53,633 bases of DNA, taken from assembly GCA_021108005.1 (NCBI GenBank), contig JAIORS010000169.1:1-53633 (forward strand). The letters run 5' to 3'. The position numbers and the translations under genes were made by a program. Of this stretch, positions 43,458 through 50,891 are shown one piece after another (position 1 is the stretch's first letter; each line of letters starts with the position of its first letter). The notes beneath the pieces are model-generated. The model worked only from the letters and a program-made list of their open reading frames with translations. It was not told the origin of the DNA and did no database searches. Origin of the DNA: Candidatus Aegiribacteria sp. (GTDB lineage Bacteria > Fermentibacterota > Fermentibacteria > Fermentibacterales > JCC-6).

Positions 43458-44768
43458 TTACGCCTCCTTTCCCCTGTTTGCCCTTATAGCTTCCTGGGCT
43501 CTCTTAATGTAATGAACAAGGTATCTTCCGGCTGGACACACATAACTGCATGTACCGCACGCCATGCAATTCAGCGCTCCGTATTTCCTGGCAAGATCCC
43601 ATTTCTCGTTTTCAGCTGCCGATGCTATCATGCTTGGTGCAAGCCTTAACGGGCATGCATCCATGCACTTACCGCAACTAATACATGGGCTTTCAGTAAC
43701 ATCTCTTACTTCTGCTCCGATCAGTGCTAGAACACCACTGGTTCCCTTTGTTACAGGAACGCCATCGGTATAAAGCGAGATGCCCATCATCGGTCCACCA
43801 CTTATCAGTCTCTCAACGTTTTCAGTGTAGCCACCGGATTCTTCGATGAGGTCAGAGAAAAGCGTACCCACACATACATCGTAATTGGCCGGTGATTCAA
43901 CACCTCTACCTGTTACCGTTACTATCCTTCGAAGAGAGGGTTCACCGTCCCTTACAGCTTTTGCAACTGCGGCCGCCGTTCCAACATTCTGTACTACTAC
44001 TCCCACATCAAGAGGAAGCCCTCCGGCAGGAACTTCCCTGCCGATGGCGGCATCGATGAGCTGCTTCTCAGCCCCCTGGGGATAGCTGACTTTCAGCGGA
44101 AGAACATCGCATCCCTTTTCCTCCATGATCCTTATAGCATCGGGCTTGTTGATCTCAATACCTATCAAGCATTTTTCTACTCCGAGCGCGTAAGACAGTA
44201 TTTCCATTCCAAGAATTATATCGTCAGGATTCTCAAGCATGAGCCTTTGGTCGGCAGTAAGGTATGGCTCACACTCCACCCCGTTAATAATAAGTGTATC
44301 AATATTCTTATCGGGAGGTGGAGACAGCTTCACGTAAGTAGGAAAACTTGCTCCCCCCATACCGCAGATACCGGCCATTTTGATCCGCTCAATTATCTCA
44401 GCGGGTGAATGCTTTCTGTAATCGTCCCACTTCTTGAAAACCTGTCCTCCATCTTCCGATTCTGTCTCGATGACTACTACAGGACCGGTTCTTCTGTGTG
44501 GCATGGGGAATTCCTCAATAGACTTAACCGTACCGTTCACAGGTGAATGCGTTGGTAAACTAATAAAGCCGTTCTGAGTACCTATCTCCTGTCCCCTGAT
44601 TACTTTGTCTCCTTTGGAAACCGAGGGTTTCGATGGTGCTCCAAGATGCTGGCATAACGGCACTCGAACAATTTCCGGAGCAGGCAATCTTTTTATCGAT
44701 TGTCCCGATGATAGATTCTTATTGCCCTGGGGATGGGTTCCCCCCCTGAATGTTCTGGCTTTGGTCAT
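43458..44768 (-). CDS. rnfC: Rnf complex subunit RnfC
   Basis: Peripheral NADH-binding subunit with FMN and two [4Fe-4S] clusters. The N-terminus FRGGTHPQGNKNLS, the flavin/NADH region GICGMGGASFPTYVKL and INGVECEPYLTADQRLM, and the clusters CISCGKCMDACP and CMACGTCSYVCPAG are diagnostic. Length 436 aa is as in clostridial RnfC. GGGGAGG lies before the ATG. First of six genes in the order C-D-G-E-A-B, the order found in acetogens, 52 bases after nrdR. Confidence 0.95.
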   Translation of the reverse strand: MTKARTFRGGTHPQGNKNLSSGQSIKRLPAPEIVRVPLCQHLGAPSKPSVSKGDKVIRGQEIGTQNGFISLPTHSPVNGTVKSIEEFPMPHRRTGPVVVIETESEDGGQVFKKWDDYRKHSPAEIIERIKMAGICGMGGASFPTYVKLSPPPDKNIDTLIINGVECEPYLTADQRLMLENPDDIILGMEILSYALGVEKCLIGIEINKPDAIRIMEEKGCDVLPLKVSYPQGAEKQLIDAAIGREVPAGGLPLDVGVVVQNVGTAAAVAKAVRDGEPSLRRIVTVTGRGVESPANYDVCVGTLFSDLIEESGGYTENVERLISGGPMMGISLYTDGVPVTKGTSGVLALIGAEVRDVTESPCISCGKCMDACPLRLAPSMIASAAENEKWDLARKYGALNCMACGTCSYVCPAGRYLVHYIKRAQEAIRANRGKEA

Positions 44769-44820
44769 GTGCCTCCCCTAATAATTCTAACTCTATAAAT
44801 AGAAATGAGATAGGTCCGAC

Positions 44821-45276
44821 TTATTCTTCCTTCAGTAACCTGTCAAGTTCTTCTTTAAATTGTGAAACATCCTTGAATTTCCTGTAAACACTTGCGAATC
44901 TGACATAAGCAACCTGATCAACCTCGTGAAGAAGCTCCATTACACATTCACCAATAAATTTCACCGTAACTTCCTCCTGGAACTCATCCGTTACCCGTGC
45001 GATTGTCCGGTCGACCAGGTCCCGCAGATCTTCCGCGGCAACAGGCCTTTTCTCGCAGGCCCTGTCAATTCCCTTCTCAAGCTTCTTCCGATCGAAGGAC
45101 TCCCTCCTGCCGTCGTTCTTCACCACAACAGGAAAAGACTTCTCGATATACTCGTAAGTTGTGAAGCGATACCCACATTCGGCGCACTCCCGCCTTCTTC
45201 TTGTGGCCTCTCCATCCCTTACCGTACGGGAATCAATTACTCTGTCATCCATGCTTGAGCATCGGGGACATTTCAT
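44821..45276 (-). CDS. nrdR: Transcriptional repressor NrdR
   Basis: Zinc-ribbon and ATP-cone repressor of ribonucleotide reductase genes. The N-terminal MKCPRCSSMDDRVIDSR and RRRRECAECGYRFTTYE hold the zinc cysteines, and KNDGRRESFDRKKLEKGIDRACEKRP begins the ATP cone. Length 151 aa is standard. GGAG lies eight bases before the ATG. No ribonucleotide reductase gene is nearby, so it acts in trans; it may be co-transcribed with rnfC. Confidence 0.95.
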   Translation of the reverse strand: MKCPRCSSMDDRVIDSRTVRDGEATRRRRECAECGYRFTTYEYIEKSFPVVVKNDGRRESFDRKKLEKGIDRACEKRPVAAEDLRDLVDRTIARVTDEFQEEVTVKFIGECVMELLHEVDQVAYVRFASVYRKFKDVSQFKEELDRLLKEE

Positions 45277-45360
45277 TTATGAACTCCAGACATTGTTTTA
45301 GAAAATACAGGATTCACATATGTCAGACTGTACAAGTATCCAGAATAATAGTAAATATCC

Positions 45361-45389
45361 TTGACGAGGTACACCGTTATCAATAGAAT
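45361..45389 (+). promoter_or_regulatory. tRNA operon promoter
   Basis: TTGACG (45361-45366), 17-base spacer, TAGAAT (45384-45389). It lies 14 bases before tRNA-His, the expected place for a stable RNA promoter. Confidence 0.7.
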
Positions 45390-45403
45390 CAGCGGGTTCC
45401 AAT

Positions 45404-45480
45404 GGTGGGAGTAGTTCAGTTGGTAGAGCCCCTGATTGTGGATCAGGTGGTCGCCGGTTCAAGTCCGGTCTCCCACCCCA
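45404..45480 (+). tRNA. tRNA-His (GTG)
   Basis: Acceptor GTGGGAG/CTCCCAC with the extra G at -1 (45404) facing C73, the histidine identity pair; anticodon loop TTGTGGA gives GTG; T loop GTTCAAG; CCA encoded (45478-45480). Confidence 0.95.
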
Positions 45481-45484
45481 CAAT

Positions 45485-45560
45485 GCGCTCCTAGCTCAAT
45501 TGGCAGAGCAACGGACTCTTAATCCGTAGGTTCCGGGTTCGATTCCCGGGGGGCGTACCA
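45485..45560 (+). tRNA. tRNA-Lys (CTT)
   Basis: Acceptor GCGCTCC pairs with GGGGCGT (two wobble pairs); D stem GCTC/GAGC; anticodon stem ACGGA/TCCGT with loop CTCTTAA, anticodon CTT; T arm CCGGGTTCGATTCCCGG; CCA encoded. Confidence 0.93.
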
Positions 45561-45569
45561 GAGAACAGA

Positions 45570-45594
45570 GCCGCGGGGTCTAGTGCCCCGCGGC
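45570..45594 (+). other. Strong hairpin between tRNA-Lys and tRNA-Arg
   Basis: GCCGCGGGG (45570-45578) pairs perfectly with CCCCGCGGC (45586-45594) around a seven-base loop. No T-run follows, so it is more likely a processing or spacing element in the tRNA transcript than a terminator. Confidence 0.6.
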
Positions 45595-45614
45595 AACACA
45601 TACATAAAAACAGT

Positions 45615-45691
45615 GCGCCCGTAGCTCAGCTGGATAGAGCAGCGGACTTCTAATCCGCAGGCCACAGGTTCGAATCCTGTCGGGCGTACCA
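45615..45691 (+). tRNA. tRNA-Arg (TCT), integration site of the island
   Basis: Acceptor GCGCCCG/CGGGCGT, anticodon stem GCGGA/TCCGC with loop CTTCTAA (anticodon TCT), T arm ACAGGTTCGAATCCTGT, CCA encoded (45689-45691). The gene is intact. Its 3' 42 bases are the antisense of the last codons of the serine recombinase, marking the left end of the island. Confidence 0.94.
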
Positions 45692-47230
45692 AAGTTCAAA
45701 AAGGCTGTTGGAATCATTTCCTTCAGCCTTCTTTGCTTCATAGACTCGGTTTGTATCTACAATCATATCATACGGATGTCGGAATTCTACCGAGAGATTT
45801 CCACCTTTCCAAAGGCAGTTCGAAAGTAGATTATTAAGAAGTCTTCTTTTCTCTGAACTATCTCTCTTAGAGTACGTAGTACGGGCATTTCTGATAAGTT
45901 CGAGAAGATCAACACTTCGCTCAAACTCTGCAGGATCTTCAGATTCATGTTTGACGATAGCTGAGAAGATATCCTCCATTTGATTCCTGCATATCTGTGA
46001 TTTCTCATTGAACATCTGAGGAGTAATGATACCTTCAAGCTTATCTTCATACATTGTATCCAGCTTCACCTGGAGTTTATCGTACTCAGCTTGAAGAATT
46101 GATATAGCTTTTTTCCTGTAGCTTCGTTTCTTCTTACTCATTTCCAAGTAATTATCTCTGAGAAAGTCTATTACCTCTTGATTGAACTCCAAAAGCCCCA
46201 GGAAATCACAGAATAGGCTATCTAAGACCGTTTCTCTTGTATACGGCTCATTACACTTACCCTTGTATCCTGTGCAATGGTAATAGATGTATTTGCCCTT
46301 CTTTAGCTCTCCAGTCATCATGCAGCCACAATGACCGCATCTTAATAGCCTTGAAAACGCAAAATCATGCTTCATTCGTCTTATCTTGCTGGAATTGCGG
46401 TCTAGCATAGTATCTTGAACCTTCTGCCAAAGTTGTCTGGAAACGATTGGTTGATGTTTGCCTGAATAGGTGACTTCGTTCCAGTCAAAATCACCATAGT
46501 AGATTTTGTTCTTGAGCATTTTATGTATTGCAGATCGGGCAAGAGGATTTCCAGATCCTCGTTGATTCAATCCCGCATCTCTGGCAATCTTTGACAGTTC
46601 AGATACTGAGCAATCACCTTCGGAGTATTTCTCAAATAGCATCCTGATGATTGCAGCTCTATCTGGATCTGGTTGAATGATCTTCTTGCCACTTCGTGAA
46701 ACTGCATTCAGATAACCAACAGGAGCATATGAAGGCCATAAACCCTGTCGAGCTTTCTGTTGCATTCCTTTAGTGACTTCCTCAGAAAGGTTATCAACGA
46801 ATTGCTTTGCCATTAATACTCGAATACCATGCATGAATTTCGCTGAAGATCTCGACTCAGAGGAGATGATCGTATTCTCCTTAACCAGGTGTATTTCCAG
46901 TTCAAGTTCATCAATAGTTACCCAGTCTTTGATGTTACGGTAGAGCCTGTCGGTCTTTTCAACTAAAACGGTCTTGCAGTTATCATTCTCTTTAAGGTAT
47001 GAAAGCATAGCATTGAATTGCGTTCTACCTGCTTGTTTAGCAGTTTCAACATCTTCGAAGACTCTTGCTATAGAGAAACGGTTGTTCTTAGCATACTCCC
47101 TGATCAACCTCTTTTGAGCAGGTATAGAATAACCTTCACGCTCTTGATCCTTGGATGATACACGGACGTAAAGGACTGCTTGAATCCTTCTGCCATGTAC
47201 CTTTTCTGCTCTTAATCTCTTGTTTTCCAT
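45650..47230 (-). CDS. Large serine recombinase (integrase)
   Basis: The 526-aa protein integrates and excises the island through a phosphoserine bond. Catalytic Ser25 lies in AVLYVRVSSKDQ, with EKTDRLYRN and the resolvase domain up to about residue 150. A recombinase domain follows (WPSYAPVGYL to KMLKNKIYYGDFDW), then a zinc ribbon (CGHCGCMMTGELKKGKYIYYHC) and a coiled coil (about 370-440). The last 13 or so codons (ending YARQDSNLWPAD) are read from the antisense of tRNA-Arg, a feature of elements integrated at a tRNA end. GGTGAAAGC precedes the ATG. Confidence 0.93.
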   Translation of the reverse strand: MENKRLRAEKVHGRRIQAVLYVRVSSKDQEREGYSIPAQKRLIREYAKNNRFSIARVFEDVETAKQAGRTQFNAMLSYLKENDNCKTVLVEKTDRLYRNIKDWVTIDELELEIHLVKENTIISSESRSSAKFMHGIRVLMAKQFVDNLSEEVTKGMQQKARQGLWPSYAPVGYLNAVSRSGKKIIQPDPDRAAIIRMLFEKYSEGDCSVSELSKIARDAGLNQRGSGNPLARSAIHKMLKNKIYYGDFDWNEVTYSGKHQPIVSRQLWQKVQDTMLDRNSSKIRRMKHDFAFSRLLRCGHCGCMMTGELKKGKYIYYHCTGYKGKCNEPYTRETVLDSLFCDFLGLLEFNQEVIDFLRDNYLEMSKKKRSYRKKAISILQAEYDKLQVKLDTMYEDKLEGIITPQMFNEKSQICRNQMEDIFSAIVKHESEDPAEFERSVDLLELIRNARTTYSKRDSSEKRRLLNNLLSNCLWKGGNLSVEFRHPYDMIVDTNRVYEAKKAEGNDSNSLFELWYARQDSNLWPAD

Positions 47231-47346
47231 GCTTTCACCTCTTCAATCTCTAAACCTATCTGTTTTCTGCTTTCTTCAAGGCTTTCAAAGAGCCTTTCAG
47301 AAAGCATTCAACAGAATTCCAATGCTCGAATAGCTTATCCCAACCT

Positions 47347-48666
47347 CTAAATAGCTGATGAAGCAATATCATTAATAGCTCTATCTCCTGGGTGTAAAAT
47401 CTTACTTTCCCGATTTATCTGATGTGTGTTTGCGGTGTTAGTAATAGAGGGTGATTCAGACTTTTCGGGAAAGGTTACATCTATATCTTCAATTGGTTGG
47501 TCAATGACATCAATAAGTTCTCTTACATCCTCAGTCAAAAACCAAACGCTCCTCTTGCTTTGCTTTGTCTCTGTAAGAATTCGATGTGATACCAAATCTT
47601 CACATACTCGTCTTACAGTAGTATTTGGATGACCAATAACTGTTACTAGTCCCTTCAGATCCATTTCTCCGTTCTCGCATATACTCCAAATAACTCTTCT
47701 CCTAAGTTCCGGCATCGAAGATAATCCAACTTCATGAGCCAGTTCCCAAGCTTCTTGGACATTACATCCAATAAGAATTGAACCCTTGAAAAGACTCATC
47801 AATGCTTGGGCAAATCTTGGAGAAGCTTCTATATGATGAATGTGTGTAATTTCTCTCTTATAACCATCTCTCTCTATCGTACTTCTAGCACAGGTAACCA
47901 AGGAAGCGAGTAATGCAATTCGCTCTCGAATGAAATCGTCGACTTCAGGTTCATATTTGAATTCAAGAACATGATCTACTAGAGTCTTCGTCATATTCCT
48001 AAGAGTATTTCTGACGAGACTCTTTTTGCATTCTCTACTCAAAACCATTCTGGCCTGTTCAATCGAAGTCGCTAAATCGGTTTTGATTCTGAACATTGTG
48101 AAGCGTTCACCCATTGAACTCATTGCTTCATGTTGAGAGTCGATCTTCTGAGTTACCGCCCCGATGAAGCCGATCTTGCCTTCCCAGACGGTATGCCATC
48201 CCCCATCTGTTCCAAATGCTCTTCTCATGCGACCGTCATAGATATCTCTAAGAGCTGCAAAACTTTCTAATCGAGTTTCATTGTTCATTGAAAGAACACT
48301 AGTAAAATCCTTACATATGAGAATCCCAAAATCACCAATTTCCTTGAGAAGACCGCCTTTTGCATTTTTCGCAACCTCTCTCTTAGGAGTTCCAGAAAGC
48401 AATGCTGCTTTTGTAAAAGTACCAATCTCAAAAACATCATTGAGATCCCGAAGCATATTTAGTATTTCTGTTTTACCACTTGAAGGAGAAGAGACAATTA
48501 GAAGCCATACAGGAGCACCTTCAAGGTAATTCCCTATGAACGTAGCTAAAACGATTCTCAGTGTAAGCGGATCATTCAAGTACACCCATTTGGAGAATTT
48601 CACCTCAAGGTTAAGTAAGTATTCCCTTGATTGCTCATAGATTGAAGCCTTTGATGCAATAGACAC
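47347..48666 (-). CDS. AAA+ type ATPase with likely C-terminal winged helix
   Basis: The 439-aa protein has Walker A at residues 59-66 (SSPSSGKT) and a Walker B-like GILICKDFTSVL about 55 residues later, then IGFIGAVTQKID and SSMGERFTMFRI, an arrangement like the sensor and arginine-finger region of helicase-type AAA+ proteins. Residues about 310-380 (LRRRVIWSICENGEMDLKGLVTVIGHPNTTVRRVCEDLVSHRIL) look like a winged helix. Similar proteins occur in phages and plasmids near replication genes, so a replication or origin-melting role is plausible but not shown. The start is a GTG with a weak site. I cannot name a family with confidence. Confidence 0.5.
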   Translation of the reverse strand: MSIASKASIYEQSREYLLNLEVKFSKWVYLNDPLTLRIVLATFIGNYLEGAPVWLLIVSSPSSGKTEILNMLRDLNDVFEIGTFTKAALLSGTPKREVAKNAKGGLLKEIGDFGILICKDFTSVLSMNNETRLESFAALRDIYDGRMRRAFGTDGGWHTVWEGKIGFIGAVTQKIDSQHEAMSSMGERFTMFRIKTDLATSIEQARMVLSRECKKSLVRNTLRNMTKTLVDHVLEFKYEPEVDDFIRERIALLASLVTCARSTIERDGYKREITHIHHIEASPRFAQALMSLFKGSILIGCNVQEAWELAHEVGLSSMPELRRRVIWSICENGEMDLKGLVTVIGHPNTTVRRVCEDLVSHRILTETKQSKRSVWFLTEDVRELIDVIDQPIEDIDVTFPEKSESPSITNTANTHQINRESKILHPGDRAINDIASSAI

Positions 48667-48689
48667 ACCTGGATTTGTATATAAGCTTA

Positions 48690-48884
48690 TTAGTATGCTC
48701 CCTTCTTAGTCGGGAGATCTTCGTATTGTTGAAGAGCATCCTCTCTATTCCAATCAAGCAAGATCTGTACAAAATTGAACAGAGTTTCAGAAGTTTCACG
48801 TGCATCTTCCTCGGAAAGTTGTTTTAAGGAACGAACCTGCCAGAAATGAAGTGCATTCATAGTAGTCTTTTCTTTGCTGGACAT
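48690..48884 (-). CDS. Small hypothetical protein
   Basis: The 64-aa product (MSSKEKTTMNALHFWQVRSL...) is charged, mostly helical by appearance, with no membrane segment or known motif. GAGGGATGG lies before the ATG, which supports translation. It lies 23 bases upstream of the AAA+ gene on the same strand, so the two are probably co-transcribed and may work together. Confidence 0.5.
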   Translation of the reverse strand: MSSKEKTTMNALHFWQVRSLKQLSEEDARETSETLFNFVQILLDWNREDALQQYEDLPTKKGAY

Positions 48885-48935
48885 TTGAGAACCATCCCTC
48901 GTATATACACTTCAGAATGGCTCTGATAGCTATGC

Positions 48936-49181
48936 TTATTCATTATATTCTTGCTTCAACGCTCCCATGGCGGGAATCGCTTTTACTTCATTGATTTCAT
49001 TTACCGAAATCAGGAACCTGTAATTTCGTCCATACTCAATGTTGACTTCTCTCTTATTCTTGCTCGTTACCCTCGCTTTTATAACAATCTTTCCATAGCC
49101 ATATTTCGCACAATCCAATAGACATTCAAGCATCTTCTCTGAACATTCCAGGTACTGCTTGTTCTTACTGTCTATGTGCAT
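48936..49181 (-). CDS. Small hypothetical protein under the island operator
   Basis: The 81-aa protein starts MHIDSKNKQYLECSEKML and continues with alternating strands (GKIVIKARVTSKNKREVNIEYGRNYRFLI). No family is recognised. It is the first gene after the operator at 49201-49220, so it is probably the first gene of the repressed leftward transcript together with the small gene and the AAA+ ATPase. By position it could be an early regulator or an excision-type protein; nothing in the sequence shows which. Confidence 0.5.
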   Translation of the reverse strand: MHIDSKNKQYLECSEKMLECLLDCAKYGYGKIVIKARVTSKNKREVNIEYGRNYRFLISVNEINEVKAIPAMGALKQEYNE

Positions 49182-49200
49182 AGGTATCGCAATTCATTTA

Positions 49201-49220
49201 TGTACAGTACCCACTGAACA
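49201..49220. promoter_or_regulatory. Operator 1 of the XRE regulator
   Basis: TGTACAGT-ACCC-ACTGAACA is an inverted repeat (one mismatch between arms) 19 bases before the 81-aa gene. It matches the perfect palindrome at 49741-49760 at 17 of 20 positions. The two copies enclose the regulator gene. Confidence 0.7.
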
Positions 49221-49239
49221 CATGAGGTAAAAAAACTCA

Positions 49240-49713
49240 TCATGTTCGCTTTCCATTTCTCAACGACATGTGAATTTCCTTAACTTGCTCCGTAAGCATG
49301 GAAATCTCTTCATCTTCTGTCTCATCAAGGAGTTTTCCATATTCATCAGCGATAAGTATTTGTAAGCAGGGCAAAACAAGTACATCCATAATACTTTTCT
49401 GTTTAAGACCAATGAATGATTCTGCTAACAGTTTTGGGATTTCAGGATGATCACTGAGAAGATCTGAAAGTGAATGAGTAGGTCTTCTGGCTAATCTAGC
49501 AAGCTTAATGGGATCTTCATTTAGTTCCTGAGCAAGGTGAGTAATAAGAAAGATGTTAGAAGGAGGAGGGAGCTTCCCCTGCTCGATTTGAGAAAGATAA
49601 GAAGGACTAATGCCGACTCTTCTTGCGAGCTCGCGAAGGCTCATATCACCTTCACGATGGCGAAGCTCCCTTATTCGAATACCGAAATCGGGTTTGAATT
49701 CCATTAGAGTCAA
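49240..49713 (-). CDS. XRE-family transcriptional regulator
   Basis: The 157-aa protein has a lambda-repressor type HTH (SLRELARRVGISPSYLSQIEQGKLPPP, about residues 24-50), then a helical region (LAQELNEDPIKLARLARRP) and a C-terminal part of unknown fold. It probably represses its own gene and the leftward genes, because matching operators lie at both promoters. A TTG start at 49713 has AAGGA seven bases upstream; an ATG three codons later (49704) lacks such a site. It is the likely master regulator of island maintenance. Confidence 0.85.
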   Translation of the reverse strand: MTLMEFKPDFGIRIRELRHREGDMSLRELARRVGISPSYLSQIEQGKLPPPSNIFLITHLAQELNEDPIKLARLARRPTHSLSDLLSDHPEIPKLLAESFIGLKQKSIMDVLVLPCLQILIADEYGKLLDETEDEEISMLTEQVKEIHMSLRNGKRT

Positions 49714-49740
49714 AGCAAAATCCTTTCTGACATCTTTCTC

Positions 49741-49760
49741 TGTTCAGTATCTACTGAACA
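49741..49760. promoter_or_regulatory. Operator 2 of the XRE regulator, over its own promoter
   Basis: TGTTCAGTA-TC-TACTGAACA is a perfect palindrome. On the minus strand a TTGACA lies just upstream (about 49769-49774), so a bound repressor would cover the -10 region of the regulator's promoter. A half site (TGTACAGT, 49846-49853) lies ahead of the rightward cassette, and another (TGTTCAGT, 53452-53459) ahead of the gene at 53148. Confidence 0.75.
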
Positions 49761-49866
49761 CATATTCTCTTGTCAAGTGCGGAATACAGCATTGACTTAG
49801 ACTATAGTTATGTTACAGAATCTGAGTAACACGACATTTAATGGATGTACAGTTCATGAGTACTAA

Positions 49867-50586
49867 GTGAATGAAGTAATCGAAGGAGGAACTCAAATAG
49901 GCTCATCAAGGAAACCTAGAATTATTAGGTATGGTGAGAAGAATGTGTTACGCCTTGAGGAAGAATTTTTTGAGAAATATCCGTGTGAATCATACACAGA
50001 ACAATGGATTAGAAATCATCCGGAATGGACTAAAGCTGCAGCAGCCTTGGTTGAATCTCTGCATAAAAGAGAGGTTTCGAGAACACAATCAGCTACAAAG
50101 AAGGCTCATCTTGTGTTAACTGCATCTTTTGTTGCATTAGGCGTTATTGGATGGATTATAGCCACATTCCTTGGTGGTATATTCCCAATTGAAGTTACTT
50201 CAGTGTCTTTGTGGCAAGGTGTTATTACGCCAATTATTAGCTTAGCATCAGCAAGTCTAGCAGCAGTGTTTCTGATATATGCAATTTGGTGGGCTCTAGA
50301 TGCTCTTAAACCAATAGTGTTTTCTGACATTAAAATAGAGAATGCTCTTCGACTAAAGAACAAAAAAAGTACGAACCAAGATGAAAAAGAAAAGAATCTG
50401 GATGAATCTTTTGATTTGCGGGAGTTCTGCACAAGAAGAATTTATCTTGATTGGCAGTGTATCTATGTAAGAGAGAGCTTAAATGAGAGTCTACTTCTTT
50501 CCTTTTCACGGGCTTGGCATCGTCTAGCCTTTGGAATAACTTTGCTATTATGTTCATGGTTAAGTGGATTAATATCTAGAATGTGA
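49867..50586 (+). CDS. Membrane protein of the rightward cassette
   Basis: The 239-aa protein has a soluble N-terminal part (about 1-78, with EEEFFEKYPCESYTEQWIRNHPEW), two membrane helices (about 81-103 and 118-145), a charged cytoplasmic stretch rich in Lys and Glu (about 155-180), and a third helix at the end (about 217-237). No family is recognised. The start is a GTG at 49867 with no clear ribosome binding site, so it is uncertain; a GGAGG lies inside the frame at about 49884 without a usable start codon after it. It is the first of five same-strand genes. Confidence 0.6.
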   Translation: MNEVIEGGTQIGSSRKPRIIRYGEKNVLRLEEEFFEKYPCESYTEQWIRNHPEWTKAAAALVESLHKREVSRTQSATKKAHLVLTASFVALGVIGWIIATFLGGIFPIEVTSVSLWQGVITPIISLASASLAAVFLIYAIWWALDALKPIVFSDIKIENALRLKNKKSTNQDEKEKNLDESFDLREFCTRRIYLDWQCIYVRESLNESLLLSFSRAWHRLAFGITLLLCSWLSGLISRM

Positions 50587-50593
50587 GGATAGA

Positions 50594-50836
50594 ATGACTG
50601 CGAAGAAAACAAACTCAAGTAATGAAGCTTCGATGGAAACTTCATCAAGTGATACTTCAACTTCAGAAACAGCATCATCAACTAGTGATTCTCCAGAACC
50701 CATTGCTAGTATAGCACCCATTGATAGGCATGGAAGAATTGTTACTGCAAGTGTGAAAACCAATGAAAATTCCACTAAAGTAATATTTGCTGTAAGAAAA
50801 TCTGAAGAAAACTCTAATTCATCAGATAAAGAATAA
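50594..50836 (+). CDS. Ser/Thr-rich small protein
   Basis: The 80-aa product begins with a low-complexity, acidic Ser/Thr-rich half (MTAKKTNSSNEASMETSSSD...), then a more ordered stretch (IASIAPIDRHGRIVTASVKTN, KVIFAVRK) and a charged tail. No family, signal peptide or helix is recognised. GAGGATAGA lies before the ATG, and it starts eight bases after the membrane protein stop, so it is translated with it. It directly precedes the Ntn-hydrolase-like gene; whether it is a substrate, adaptor or inhibitor is unknown. Confidence 0.5.
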   Translation: MTAKKTNSSNEASMETSSSDTSTSETASSTSDSPEPIASIAPIDRHGRIVTASVKTNENSTKVIFAVRKSEENSNSSDKE

Positions 50837-50891
50837 TACTTCTGCCTCAAAGGCTCAGTATTCATTCGATAGCAAAATGTAAGGATAGTAA

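Noticed and set aside
44811-44826. GGTCCGACTTA after nrdR, similar to the end of the Y1 unit repeat
   Set aside because: The match is about 11 bases with a mismatch and no partner copy; chance similarity is likely.
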